From positions 1 through 8,311 of the forward strand of contig URXR01000053.1 of assembly GCA_900551925.1 (NCBI GenBank): a DNA stretch of 8,311 nt, written 5' to 3'. Made by a program: the position numbers and the translations under genes. The notes beneath the pieces are model-generated. The model saw only the letters and a list, made by a program, of their open reading frames with translations. It was not told the DNA's origin and searched no databases. This DNA comes from an uncultured Mycoplasmatota bacterium. GTDB lineage: Bacteria; Bacillota_I; Bacilli_A; RF39; UBA660. Shown one piece after another: positions 1 to 5,849 of the stretch; positions within the stretch are counted from its first letter, which is position 1; each line of letters begins with the position of its first letter.

Positions 1-6
1 TCTATC

Positions 7-37
7 AAAAAAAGATAGATTTTTAAATCTCTATCTT
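7..37 (-). terminator. Intrinsic terminator after the DUF2238-like gene
   Basis: On the minus strand an 8-bp perfect stem (positions 30-37 with 12-19, AAGATAGA/TCTATCTT) encloses a 10-nt loop and is followed directly by a run of seven U. It begins about 30 nt past the stop codon at 67-69. The stem is mostly A-T, but stem plus U-tract is the standard intrinsic form. On the plus strand, TCTATC at 1-6 and GATAGA at 14-19 could form an alternative hairpin followed by five T, so a gene left of the window could also end here. Confidence 0.7.
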
Positions 38-66
38 CTTAAGTTAATAACATTGGATATAAATCT

Positions 67-816
67 CTAAATTTCCTCTTTAAACTTCGCAATAAAATTA
101 TCAAGCCATCTAAATCTTTTAGGAAATGCTACATAAAAAGCACTTAAAACTCCAAAAGTAAAAGCTCCAACCATATTAATTTTCATATCTGAAATGGTAT
201 CTACAAGACCAATATCTAAATAACCATCATCTATTCTTATAACGCCATCTAAAGTGTGTATTTCCGTAAACAAAATATCATCTACCTTAACTACTTTACT
301 TCCTTCATCATCATTTAAAAAAACTGAATTAATCTTATCAACAACAGTATCTTTTTGCATATCGAAATCAAAATATTTATCCATATTAAATTCAAAAAAC
401 TCCCAAATAACCCCCAAAGTCATCGAAAAACAAACTACAATAACTAAACAAACAACTGGCAAAGATTTAAAATTATCATAAAGCTTTCTAAAACTTCGTA
501 TCATTGAAAAACCAAAACAAGCACTCAAAAATCCCGCCATATAATGAAGCAAACTATCCCAAATATCAATATATCCATAAAAATCAAATATCTCTCCTAA
601 AATCTCTGCTCCAAATATAAATAAAAATAATAAAAACTTAAGTACAAACGGTATCATAAACTTACCTATTTTTTCTAAAAATTCTACACTATAAAAAAGT
701 AAAATTGTTAAAATACTAATAAAAATCACATTATAATTAGCAAAAAAAATCCCCAACCCTAACACAACCATTGTTAAAAAATAGAAAAAGTAAAAAACAT
801 ATCTCTTAAAAAACAC
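67..816 (-). CDS. Multi-pass membrane protein, DUF2238/YjdF-like
   Basis: Predicted integral membrane protein of about 249 aa with no known enzymatic activity. Hydrophobic segments lie near residues 5-25, 30-47, 55-75, 88-107, 120-138 and 213-230. A polar soluble loop of about 70 residues separates the last two. Family-like signatures are WDSLLH (about 86-91), WEFFEF followed by an Asp (138-146), a DMQKDT segment at the start of the loop, and DGYLDIGLVDT followed by N-x-x-G-A before the last helix. This pattern of conserved acidic residues and His at membrane edges is what I know from DUF2238/YjdF-type proteins of Firmicutes, whose function is not established. Start choice: the longest frame begins at a GTG at 823-825, but that codon is part of the AAGGTG ribosome binding site (823-828). 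The GTG at 814-816, 6 nt downstream, is therefore the better start. The gene follows the htrA terminator by about 40 nt, and only a weak -10 (TATAGT, 833-838) is visible, so read-through from htrA is possible. Confidence 0.8.
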   Translation of the reverse strand: MFFKRYVFYFFYFLTMVVLGLGIFFANYNVIFISILTILLFYSVEFLEKIGKFMIPFVLKFLLFLFIFGAEILGEIFDFYGYIDIWDSLLHYMAGFLSACFGFSMIRSFRKLYDNFKSLPVVCLVIVVCFSMTLGVIWEFFEFNMDKYFDFDMQKDTVVDKINSVFLNDDEGSKVVKVDDILFTEIHTLDGVIRIDDGYLDIGLVDTISDMKINMVGAFTFGVLSAFYVAFPKRFRWLDNFIAKFKEEI

Positions 817-822
817 AATAAT

Positions 823-828
823 CACCTT
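823..828 (-). promoter_or_regulatory. Ribosome binding site that decides the GTG start at 816
   Basis: AAGGTG (minus strand) continues into ATT and matches the anti-Shine-Dalgarno region AGGAGGTGATC. It is 6 nt from the GTG at 814-816. It contains the upstream GTG at 823-825, which is therefore unlikely to be the initiation codon. Confidence 0.6.
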
Positions 829-846
829 ATTAACTATATGTTTTTT

Positions 847-885
847 AAAAACGAAAAAACGATAAACTATTAAAATTTATCGTTT
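847..885 (-). terminator. Intrinsic terminator after the htrA-like gene
   Basis: On the minus strand a 10-bp perfect stem (876-885 with 857-866, AAACGATAAA/TTTATCGTTT) with a 9-nt loop is followed by TTTCGTTTTT. It starts 13 nt past the htrA-like stop codon at 898-900. It should end the Abi-htrA transcript, and it lies just upstream of the next minus-strand gene. Confidence 0.8.
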
Positions 886-897
886 AATTTAATACTT

Positions 898-2226
898 TTA
901 TTTAGCTTTTAAAGTTATATCAATATCCTTAAGTTTTCCATCTCTTTCTACTGTAATAGTTACTTTATCCCCAACTTCATTCTTAAAAAGTTCATATCTA
1001 AAATACGCTACATTAGAAATAGATACATCATTTACTTTAACCACTATATCTCCAGCTTCTAACTTTCCACTAGCGGAACCATCATCCTCAACTGATTGAA
1101 TAACAACTCCCTCTTCTAATTCTGTATCTATTTTTTGATCAAGTCCATAATACTCTAAAGTTGATTTATTTTGTAAATTAAAAATAGCAACTCCTAAATA
1201 AGGTCTATCTATATTTTTCCCTTGCTCAAACGTTTCCAAATGATCCTTAACATTTTCTATAGCAATAGCAAAAGCCATTCCTTCAACCTCATCCTTAACA
1301 AGTTTCATAGAATTTATTCCGATTACCTCTCCTTTTATATTACAAAGAGGTCCACCACTATTACCAGGATTCATAGCTGCATCTGTCTGAAGAACTTTCA
1401 TTACATAATCTTCTTCACTACCAGAAGTAGAAACCGAAACTAATCTATCTTTACCCGATAAAATTCCTCTCGTTACTGTACCACGATACTCATCCCCCAC
1501 TGGAGTACCAACTGTAAATAACGTAGCACCAAGTTTTGTATTAGCACTACTTCCTAAAGTAGCAGTAGCTAAAACATCACTTTTATCAATTGCTAAACAA
1601 GCAATATCTAAATACTCATCTCCCCCTAAATAACGAGCCTCTACCACTTTATCATTAGCAAGAGTTATCTTAATAGAAGTACTATCCTTAACAACATGAT
1701 AATTAGTCAAAATATAACCATTATCATCATCAACTTTATAAACAAATCCCGTTCCCGAAGTATAAAGTCTATTAACACGATAATTTTCTATATAAACTAC
1801 AGCATCATAAACCTTCTCAATACCCGCACTTAGTTCTTCTTCCACTGAAGCACTAGTTTCTTTGTTATTAACCAAATAATCATTAAAACAATAAAAGCCT
1901 GCAAAAGCAATAATCATTCCTAATAAAAATATCATTATATACTTAAATTTATTATCATTAGCTTTAATATCTTTTAAGTTTAATTTTTTACTAAGATTTT
2001 TAATATCAAAATGATTTTTTTCCTTAGAAACATTTCCTTCTTTTTTTATTTTCCCCTTATTAGAGGTATTTTTATTTATAAACTCTTTAACTTTATCTAT
2101 ACTCTTATTTTCTTCTTTCTTTTTATCATCCTCAATTTGTTTTAAAACTTCTTCTTTATTTATTTCTTTTTTATTTTTATTTTTCTTATCATCAACCTCA
2201 ATTACTTGATCATCACTAATTCTCAT
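898..2226 (-). CDS. Membrane-anchored HtrA/DegP-like serine protease with PDZ domain
   Basis: Surface protease and chaperone of the HtrA (S1C) family, degrading or holding misfolded exported proteins outside the membrane. Order in 442 aa: a highly charged Lys/Glu/Asp/Asn-rich cytosolic region (about 1-93), one transmembrane segment (about 95-117), a trypsin-like domain (about 130-335) and one C-terminal PDZ domain (about 341-442). The catalytic triad is complete: His177 in TNYHVV, Asp207 in DIACLAI and Ser290 in NPGNSGGPL. The PDZ carries a LEAGDIV segment at about 389-395. With no signal-peptidase site seen, it should stay anchored with the protease outside, like Bacillus HtrA/HtrB/YyxA. A TTG one codon upstream keeps the frame, but the ATG at 2224-2226 is 8 nt from AAGGAG (2235-2240) and is the better start. 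That ATG shares one base with the Abi gene's stop (TGATG), so the two are translationally coupled. No CssR-type operator was recognised. The paralogue (htrA, htrB or degP) cannot be settled. Confidence 0.93.
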   Translation of the reverse strand: MRISDDQVIEVDDKKNKNKKEINKEEVLKQIEDDKKKEENKSIDKVKEFINKNTSNKGKIKKEGNVSKEKNHFDIKNLSKKLNLKDIKANDNKFKYIMIFLLGMIIAFAGFYCFNDYLVNNKETSASVEEELSAGIEKVYDAVVYIENYRVNRLYTSGTGFVYKVDDDNGYILTNYHVVKDSTSIKITLANDKVVEARYLGGDEYLDIACLAIDKSDVLATATLGSSANTKLGATLFTVGTPVGDEYRGTVTRGILSGKDRLVSVSTSGSEEDYVMKVLQTDAAMNPGNSGGPLCNIKGEVIGINSMKLVKDEVEGMAFAIAIENVKDHLETFEQGKNIDRPYLGVAIFNLQNKSTLEYYGLDQKIDTELEEGVVIQSVEDDGSASGKLEAGDIVVKVNDVSISNVAYFRYELFKNEVGDKVTITVERDGKLKDIDITLKAK

Positions 2227-3173
2227 CAAAACAGCTCCTTCTTAGTTATATTAACAATATCCTTCCAGTTATCAGGGAACCCCATTCTATCCAAAATTTT
2301 ATTTATTGGAATAGTTCTTAAATTATATTCTAAATTATTAAGAGCCTCATCAATTTCCACTATTAAATTTTTAACTTCATTATCTTTAAGTAAACTTTTA
2401 AAAATTATTATAAGAGCAAATAAATCATTCTTCCCATAAATATATTCATTATCCATCATTGGAATTTTTAAAAGACGATGATACTTACAATCTTCAATAT
2501 ATTTCTGAGTTCTATTTTCATAAACTATATCTTCATGAGCACATAAATTACGATAATTAGATAAAATGCTTAAATATACTATGAAATCCCTTAACTCTAA
2601 TCCATATATCTCCATAATATCATATTGATCTTCCTTTTTTAAAACCGAAAAAAGTTCTACAACTATTCCAAAAGAAAGCACCTTAACTAAAACCCACAAA
2701 GGAATATATCCATAATTATCAATATAGTGTTTAGTAGCAGCATGACAAGGAGCATTAGTTTTTATTTGTCTTTTCATTTTTCCTAATAAATCATTAATTC
2801 TTTTTTTATATTCATAATTATTATTAAAGTTATTAGCATTTAAATAATCTTTTTCTCTATAACCATATTTTTTAGACAATTGATAAGAAATGATAGATTT
2901 AATATTATTCTCAATAATAAGAATATGCTTAAACAAAATATTTCTAAGTTTCCTATCGAATAAAAACAGACTATAAAGTTCCTCAAATGTTGTCCCTCCA
3001 ATATATTTTTTATTATCTAAAGATTTTAAAAAAGGATGACGATAACCATTAATAAAAAAATAATTTTCTCTTAATAAAACTTCCTCTGCGAAATCTTTAT
3101 CATCTACAACCAAACCTTTACTTTCTAAAATCTCAATTTGTTCTTTCAAAGTTTTAAAAATCTTTTTTGCCAT
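2226..3173 (-). CDS. Abi_2 family (AbiD/AbiF-like) HEPN abortive-infection protein
   Basis: The 315-aa protein resembles the Abi_2 family (AbiD, AbiD1, AbiF), phage-defence proteins with an HEPN-type ribonuclease fold. Visible marks: an N-terminal segment of the form 'KTLKEQIEILESKGLVV' (7-23), ENYFFINGYRHPF (36-48), FDRKLRNILFKHILIIENNI (72-91), YGYIPLWVLVKVLSFG (154-169) and RNLCAH (208-213), an R-x4-H HEPN active-site motif with Arg208 and His213. Family length is usually about 300 aa, so it appears complete. Family knowledge: HEPN Abi proteins cut RNA, and AbiF has been described as the toxin of an RNA-antitoxin system ancestral to Cas13. Whether this one defends against phage is inference. 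The ATG start is 7 nt from AGGTG (3181-3185). The gene has its own extended -10 promoter just after the rpsI terminator. Its stop overlaps the htrA-like start, so both are made from one message. Composition matches its neighbours, so transfer, if any, is not recent. Confidence 0.88.
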   Translation of the reverse strand: MAKKIFKTLKEQIEILESKGLVVDDKDFAEEVLLRENYFFINGYRHPFLKSLDNKKYIGGTTFEELYSLFLFDRKLRNILFKHILIIENNIKSIISYQLSKKYGYREKDYLNANNFNNNYEYKKRINDLLGKMKRQIKTNAPCHAATKHYIDNYGYIPLWVLVKVLSFGIVVELFSVLKKEDQYDIMEIYGLELRDFIVYLSILSNYRNLCAHEDIVYENRTQKYIEDCKYHRLLKIPMMDNEYIYGKNDLFALIIIFKSLLKDNEVKNLIVEIDEALNNLEYNLRTIPINKILDRMGFPDNWKDIVNITKKELF

Positions 3174-3193
3174 CTCTAATCACCTACGATAAA

Positions 3194-3202
3194 ATTATAT
3201 CA
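3194..3202 (-). promoter_or_regulatory. Extended -10 promoter for the Abi-htrA pair
   Basis: On the minus strand TGATATAAT is a perfect extended -10 (TG-n-TATAAT). The 17-nt-spaced -35 position holds only TTTTTA, part of the rpsI terminator U-tract. Transcription would start near 3187, leaving a leader of about 14 nt that carries the AGGTG ribosome binding site and nothing else. Confidence 0.65.
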
Positions 3203-3210
3203 TAAACCTC

Positions 3211-3255
3211 CTAAAATAAAAAAGATATTTCCCAGAAATATCCAAGAAATATCTT
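3211..3255 (-). terminator. Intrinsic terminator of rplM-rpsI, with a duplicated 5' arm
   Basis: On the minus strand AAGATATTTC (3246-3255) pairs over 10 bp with GAAATATCTT (3222-3231), followed by TTTT and more A/T. The stem's 5' end overlaps the rpsI stop codon (3254-3256). A second copy of the 5' arm, GATATTTC, can pair with the same 3' arm over 8 bp with a 3-nt loop. Either pairing puts the hairpin directly against the U-tract, so termination works both ways. Confidence 0.85.
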
Positions 3256-3679
3256 ATCTTTTACTAAATTGTGGTGCACGACGCGCTTTTTTAAGACCTG
3301 GTTTTTTACGTTCTTTAATTCTAGAATCACGAGTAACAAGTCCATTGCTTTTTAAAATATATCTAAAGCTTTCAGGACTACTAGAATCACTAGCACTATC
3401 ATAATCAAGTAAAGCTTTAACTATTCCTAATCTAATCGCTCCAGCTTGTCCAGAAAAACCTCCACCTTTTACAGTACAATTAATATCAAATTTATCCATA
3501 GTATTAGTAAGTTCAAGAGGTTGAATTAAATCCATAACTAAAGTCTTAAATGGAAAATACTCATAAACATCTTGATTATTAACAACAATCTTTCCAGAAC
3601 CAAGAGTTAAATTAACTTTAGCAATACTTGTTTTTCTCTTACCAGTTCCGTAATAACTTTGATTTTCTTTCTTAGCCAT
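3254..3679 (-). CDS. rpsI: 30S ribosomal protein S9
   Basis: S9 of the small ribosomal subunit head; its C-terminal tail reaches the P-site tRNA. Clear family marks: YYGTGKRKTSIAKV (9-22), KGGGFSGQAGAIRLGI (71-86), GLVTRD-RIKERKK (113-126) and the universal C-terminus ARRAPQFSKR. The 141 aa are longer than the usual 130 for Bacillus because of a few extra N-terminal residues and a Ser/Asp-rich insertion of about 8 residues at roughly 93-103. The ATG at 3677-3679 follows a strong GGGAGG ribosome binding site that overlaps the rplM stop codon; the intergenic gap is 11 nt. It is cotranscribed with rplM, the usual arrangement in bacteria, and ends at a strong terminator. Confidence 0.98.
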   Translation of the reverse strand: MAKKENQSYYGTGKRKTSIAKVNLTLGSGKIVVNNQDVYEYFPFKTLVMDLIQPLELTNTMDKFDINCTVKGGGFSGQAGAIRLGIVKALLDYDSASDSSSPESFRYILKSNGLVTRDSRIKERKKPGLKKARRAPQFSKR

Positions 3680-3690
3680 TTTTAACCTCC

Positions 3691-4122
3691 CTATTTAACT
3701 TCAAGCACTTCTGGCTTTTGAGCCATATGTGGATGAGTTTCTCCTTCATAAACAAATAATTTTTTAAACATTGCTCTACCAAGTCTATTATGTGGAAGCA
3801 TTCCCTTAACTGCTCTTTCTACCATTTCTACTGGATAGTTTTCAATCATTTCTTTAGCAGTTCTAGTACTAAGTCCTCCAGCATAACCAGAATGATTATA
3901 ATAAAGCTTTTTAGTAAGTTTATTTCCAGTTAAATTTACTTTATTAGCATTTATTATAATAACATAATCCCCACAGTCAATATGTGGTGTATAAGTTGCT
4001 TTATGTTTACCTCTTAAAATATGAGAGGCTTTACTAGCTAAACGTCCTAAAGTAACATCAGTAGCATCAATGACATACCATTTACGTTCAACAGTTTCTT
4101 TTTTTTGCATATAACTTTTCAT
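3691..4122 (-). CDS. rplM: 50S ribosomal protein L13
   Basis: L13 is an early-assembling large-subunit protein that binds 23S rRNA. Matching features in 143 aa: VERKWYVIDA (11-20), TLGRLAS (24-30), HIDCGDYVIIINANKV (47-62), YYNHSGYAGGL (74-84), GMLPHNRLGR (107-116) and the C-terminal HPHMAQKPE (130-138). The frame stays open upstream to 4230, but those 36 codons lie in the promoter and leader. The ATG at 4120-4122 is right because AAGGA stands about 9 nt upstream and the resulting N-terminus (M-K-S-Y-M before ERKW) matches Bacillus L13 in form and length (about 145 aa). It is the first gene of the rplM-rpsI operon and is probably under autogenous control through the leader hairpin. Confidence 0.98.
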   Translation of the reverse strand: MKSYMQKKETVERKWYVIDATDVTLGRLASKASHILRGKHKATYTPHIDCGDYVIIINANKVNLTGNKLTKKLYYNHSGYAGGLSTRTAKEMIENYPVEMVERAVKGMLPHNRLGRAMFKKLFVYEGETHPHMAQKPEVLEVK

Positions 4123-4195
4123 AATAATCGTTCCTTTCTTATTTTTATAGGATTTCCCAGGTCCTATAAATGGGATATATAAGAAAAATGTACCG
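4123..4195 (-). ncRNA. L13-type ribosomal protein leader (5' UTR regulatory structure)
   Basis: The roughly 73-nt leader between the predicted transcription start and the rplM ATG folds into a two-part hairpin. An outer 8-bp stem (4179-4186 with 4135-4142, TTTCTTAT/ATAAGAAA) and an inner 9-bp stem (4162-4170 with 4144-4152, TTTATAGGA/TCCTATAAA) enclose a 9-nt loop, CCTGGGAAA. The outer stem's 3' arm runs up to the rplM ribosome binding site AAGGA, so folding can mask it. CCCA (4171-4174) in the internal bulge is complementary to TGGG in the loop. Position and shape fit the L13 leader known from low-GC Gram-positives, in which L13 is thought to bind its own mRNA. The family match rests on position and structure only. 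Confidence 0.7.
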
Positions 4196-4201
4196 TTTAA
4201 A

Positions 4202-4230
4202 ATTATACTAAAACTAATCACAAATGTCAA
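4202..4230 (-). promoter_or_regulatory. Consensus sigma-A promoter of rplM-rpsI
   Basis: On the minus strand TTGACA (4225-4230) and TATAAT (4202-4207), both perfect consensus, are separated by exactly 17 nt. This is the strongest promoter in the window, as expected for ribosomal protein genes. The predicted start is near 4195, giving the L13 leader. Confidence 0.93.
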
Positions 4231-4307
4231 TATAATTAAGAGTTTTTATTAGAAATTATCGCTTTACAACAAAGTATATTTTTAAAATCAAATAATATTC
4301 TCAAAAA

Positions 4308-4336
4308 TTGACTAAATTCCTTAGTTAGTTTATACT
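4308..4336 (+). promoter_or_regulatory. Sigma-A promoter of the aspartate kinase gene
   Basis: TTGACT (4308-4313) and TATACT (4331-4336) have 17-nt spacing. The spacer holds a small inverted repeat (ACTAA 4311-4315, TTAGT 4321-4325) that could be an operator. The leader of about 20 nt is too short for a lysine riboswitch, and none is seen in the 131 nt between this gene and the rplM promoter. Confidence 0.8.
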
Positions 4337-4361
4337 ATTTTATAGAAAAGTAGGGATTATT

Positions 4362-5105
4362 ATGAAAAATTTAACAATTTTAAAATTCGGAGGAACTTCT
4401 CTTAACAGTGATAAAAAAATAGAAACTATAATTAAAATAATTAATGAAAAATTAGCCAAAAATGAAAAACTAGTCGTAGTAGTATCTGCGATAGGAAGAG
4501 CACCGAGTAGTTATGCTACCGATACCATATTATCAACTATTGATTCTAAATATCAAGAATCTCATAAACAAGAAACTGACTTATTAATGAGTTGTGGTGA
4601 AACTATTGCCTCCGTTATTATTGCTAGTAAATTAGCTAATAAAGGGCTAAATACTATTCCCGTAACAGCTTTAAAAATGGGAATTATAACAGATAATAAC
4701 TATGGAAGTGCTACTCCTATTAAATATAAACCAAAATATTTAAAAACTCTTTTAAAACAAAACAAAATACCTATTATCACAGGTTTTCAAGCCCTAACCA
4801 AAGATAATCACATAACAACCATTGGAAGAGGAGGAAGTGATACAACCGCTACAATTTTAGCAGATATGTTAAATGCCAGCAAAATAGAAATATATACTGA
4901 TGTAAATGGTGTTTATGACAAAGATCCTCAAAAATACAAAAATGCTAAATTTTATGAACATCTAACATATAAAAATGCTCAAGAATTATCAGATAGTGGT
5001 GCTAAAATAATTCACAAAAATGCTATAAAATATGCTCAAAATAAAAAAATTCCCATTATAGTAAGAAACATTAATCTTAATAACAAAAAAACAATTATAA
5101 GCTAA
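4362..5105 (+). CDS. Aspartate kinase, catalytic domain only (no ACT domains)
   Basis: Phosphorylates L-aspartate to aspartyl-4-phosphate, the first step towards diaminopimelate/lysine, threonine and methionine. Amino-acid-kinase fold marks: KFGGTSL (8-14), VVVVSAIGRA (38-47), SCGETIAS (77-84), GRGGSDTTAT (155-164, nucleotide and substrate loop), TDVNGVYDKDPQ (179-190) and SDSGAKIIHKNAIKYA (210-225). The protein stops at 247 aa, just where the regulatory half would begin; ordinary aspartate kinases have 400-450 aa with two C-terminal ACT domains that bind lysine or threonine. The frame ends cleanly in a terminator and no ACT remnant follows, so the short form looks native. Feedback inhibition through ACT domains is then absent. 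It is the only plus-strand gene, divergent from rplM, with a weak AGGG ribosome binding site 6 nt before the ATG. No asd, dap, hom or thr gene is nearby. Other kinases of this fold (UMP, carbamate, glutamate 5-kinase) fit less well, since KFGGTS and TDVNGVYDKDP are aspartokinase-like. Confidence 0.88.
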   Translation: MKNLTILKFGGTSLNSDKKIETIIKIINEKLAKNEKLVVVVSAIGRAPSSYATDTILSTIDSKYQESHKQETDLLMSCGETIASVIIASKLANKGLNTIPVTALKMGIITDNNYGSATPIKYKPKYLKTLLKQNKIPIITGFQALTKDNHITTIGRGGSDTTATILADMLNASKIEIYTDVNGVYDKDPQKYKNAKFYEHLTYKNAQELSDSGAKIIHKNAIKYAQNKKIPIIVRNINLNNKKTIIS

Positions 5106-5143
5106 AAAAGAAAATGATATTACCCTATCGTTTTCTTTTTTTT
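5104..5143. terminator. Bidirectional terminator between convergent genes
   Basis: A 16-bp stem (5104-5119 with 5126-5141) with one G-T wobble and a 6-nt loop is bordered by A-rich and T-rich arms, giving a U-tract in either direction. It contains the stop codon of the plus-strand aspartate kinase (5103-5105) and that of the minus-strand 231-aa gene (5125-5127). The last codons of the minus gene (KKRKR) are encoded within the stem. Confidence 0.85.
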
Positions 5144-5820
5144 GCTTTTCCATGACTAAAATCCATCATTATCGAACCATCATTATTAGTTTTACAAAAA
5201 TAATCTAAAGTAGAACACGCTTCTTCATAATTAAAAGAAGGAGAAAAATGAGAATTTTCAATTTCTTTATCAATATAATCTTTATTTAAAACAAAAATAG
5301 GTTTAATTTCATCTTTTAATGAATAAGAATCACCCTTATAATTTCTAAAAGACATATACTCATCCATTGAAAAATTAAATTCTTCTAAAATTTCAAAAGC
5401 CAATAAATATATTTTACTAGCATCACTTAAAGTCTCAAAATTTTTTTCTAACTCTTTTCTTCTTTCTTTTAAAACTTCTACTTCCAATAATAAAGTACCA
5501 GCCATAGCAGGTAAACAAGTAGCTAACATTTGTTGTCCATCACTTATATTAACATCCATATTATTTTCAATAACATAAAATGAGCCTATACTTACTAAAG
5601 CTGAACTAATAGCATTTTTAACTGTTTTTATCTTATATTTTCGATTTGGTTTAATAGATTCTTCAAGTTTTTCTCCTGCTTTAATAAAATGAGGTTTAAT
5701 CTCATATAAATCATTCAAGTTTTTCAATATTTTAAATTGCATTTTTTTAATATCCTGATAAAACATCTTTCGCATTAAATCAAAATCTTCAAAACTAATA
5801 TTTTGATCTTTATATTCCAC
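5125..5820 (-). CDS. Uncharacterised 231-aa protein with two hydrophobic segments
   Basis: I do not recognise this gene. What can be seen: an acidic, Asp-rich first 20 residues; a charged region (20-66); a moderately hydrophobic stretch (about 70-84, ISSALVSIGSFYVI); a short polar loop; a second hydrophobic stretch (about 97-115, MLATCLPAMAGTLLLEV); a charged helical, perhaps coiled-coil segment (113-132); a mixed C-terminal part; and a very basic end (KAKKRKR). The two stretches could form a membrane hairpin or a buried helical pair. No signal peptide or enzyme motif is evident. The start is a GTG at 5818-5820, about 8 nt from an AAGGGGGG ribosome binding site. The gene has its own extended -10 promoter and shares a terminator with the convergent aspartate kinase gene. 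Base composition matches its neighbours. Confidence 0.75.
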   Translation of the reverse strand: MEYKDQNISFEDFDLMRKMFYQDIKKMQFKILKNLNDLYEIKPHFIKAGEKLEESIKPNRKYKIKTVKNAISSALVSIGSFYVIENNMDVNISDGQQMLATCLPAMAGTLLLEVEVLKERRKELEKNFETLSDASKIYLLAFEILEEFNFSMDEYMSFRNYKGDSYSLKDEIKPIFVLNKDYIDKEIENSHFSPSFNYEEACSTLDYFCKTNNDGSIMMDFSHGKAKKRKR

Positions 5821-5849
5821 CTAGAATTCCCCCCTTCAAAAGTTCCTCT

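Noticed and set aside
254..481. Plus-strand open frame of 75 codons
   Set aside because: Lies antisense inside the DUF2238-like gene, has low-complexity Ser/Thr/Lys composition and no ribosome binding site.
1222..1443. Plus-strand open frame of 73 codons
   Set aside because: Antisense to the conserved protease domain of the htrA-like gene; no ribosome binding site and no family resemblance.
2227..2229. TTG start for the htrA-like gene
   Set aside because: The adjacent ATG has better spacing (8 nt) from AAGGAG and forms a typical TGATG coupling.
2206..2439. Plus-strand open frame of 77 codons
   Set aside because: Antisense to the Abi-htrA junction; shadow of real genes.
3195..3212. AGGAGG followed by ATG-ATA-TAA, a possible leader peptide before the Abi gene
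   Set aside because: It overlaps the extended -10, so it is present only in rpsI read-through transcripts; the spacing of 3 nt is too short for normal initiation.
4123..4230. 36-codon N-terminal extension of L13
   Set aside because: It overlaps the consensus promoter and the folded leader; the ATG at 4122 has a ribosome binding site and gives the family's normal N-terminus.
4231..4361. Lysine riboswitch upstream of aspartate kinase
   Set aside because: The predicted leader is only about 20 nt and the 131-nt region lacks the long multi-helix structure needed.
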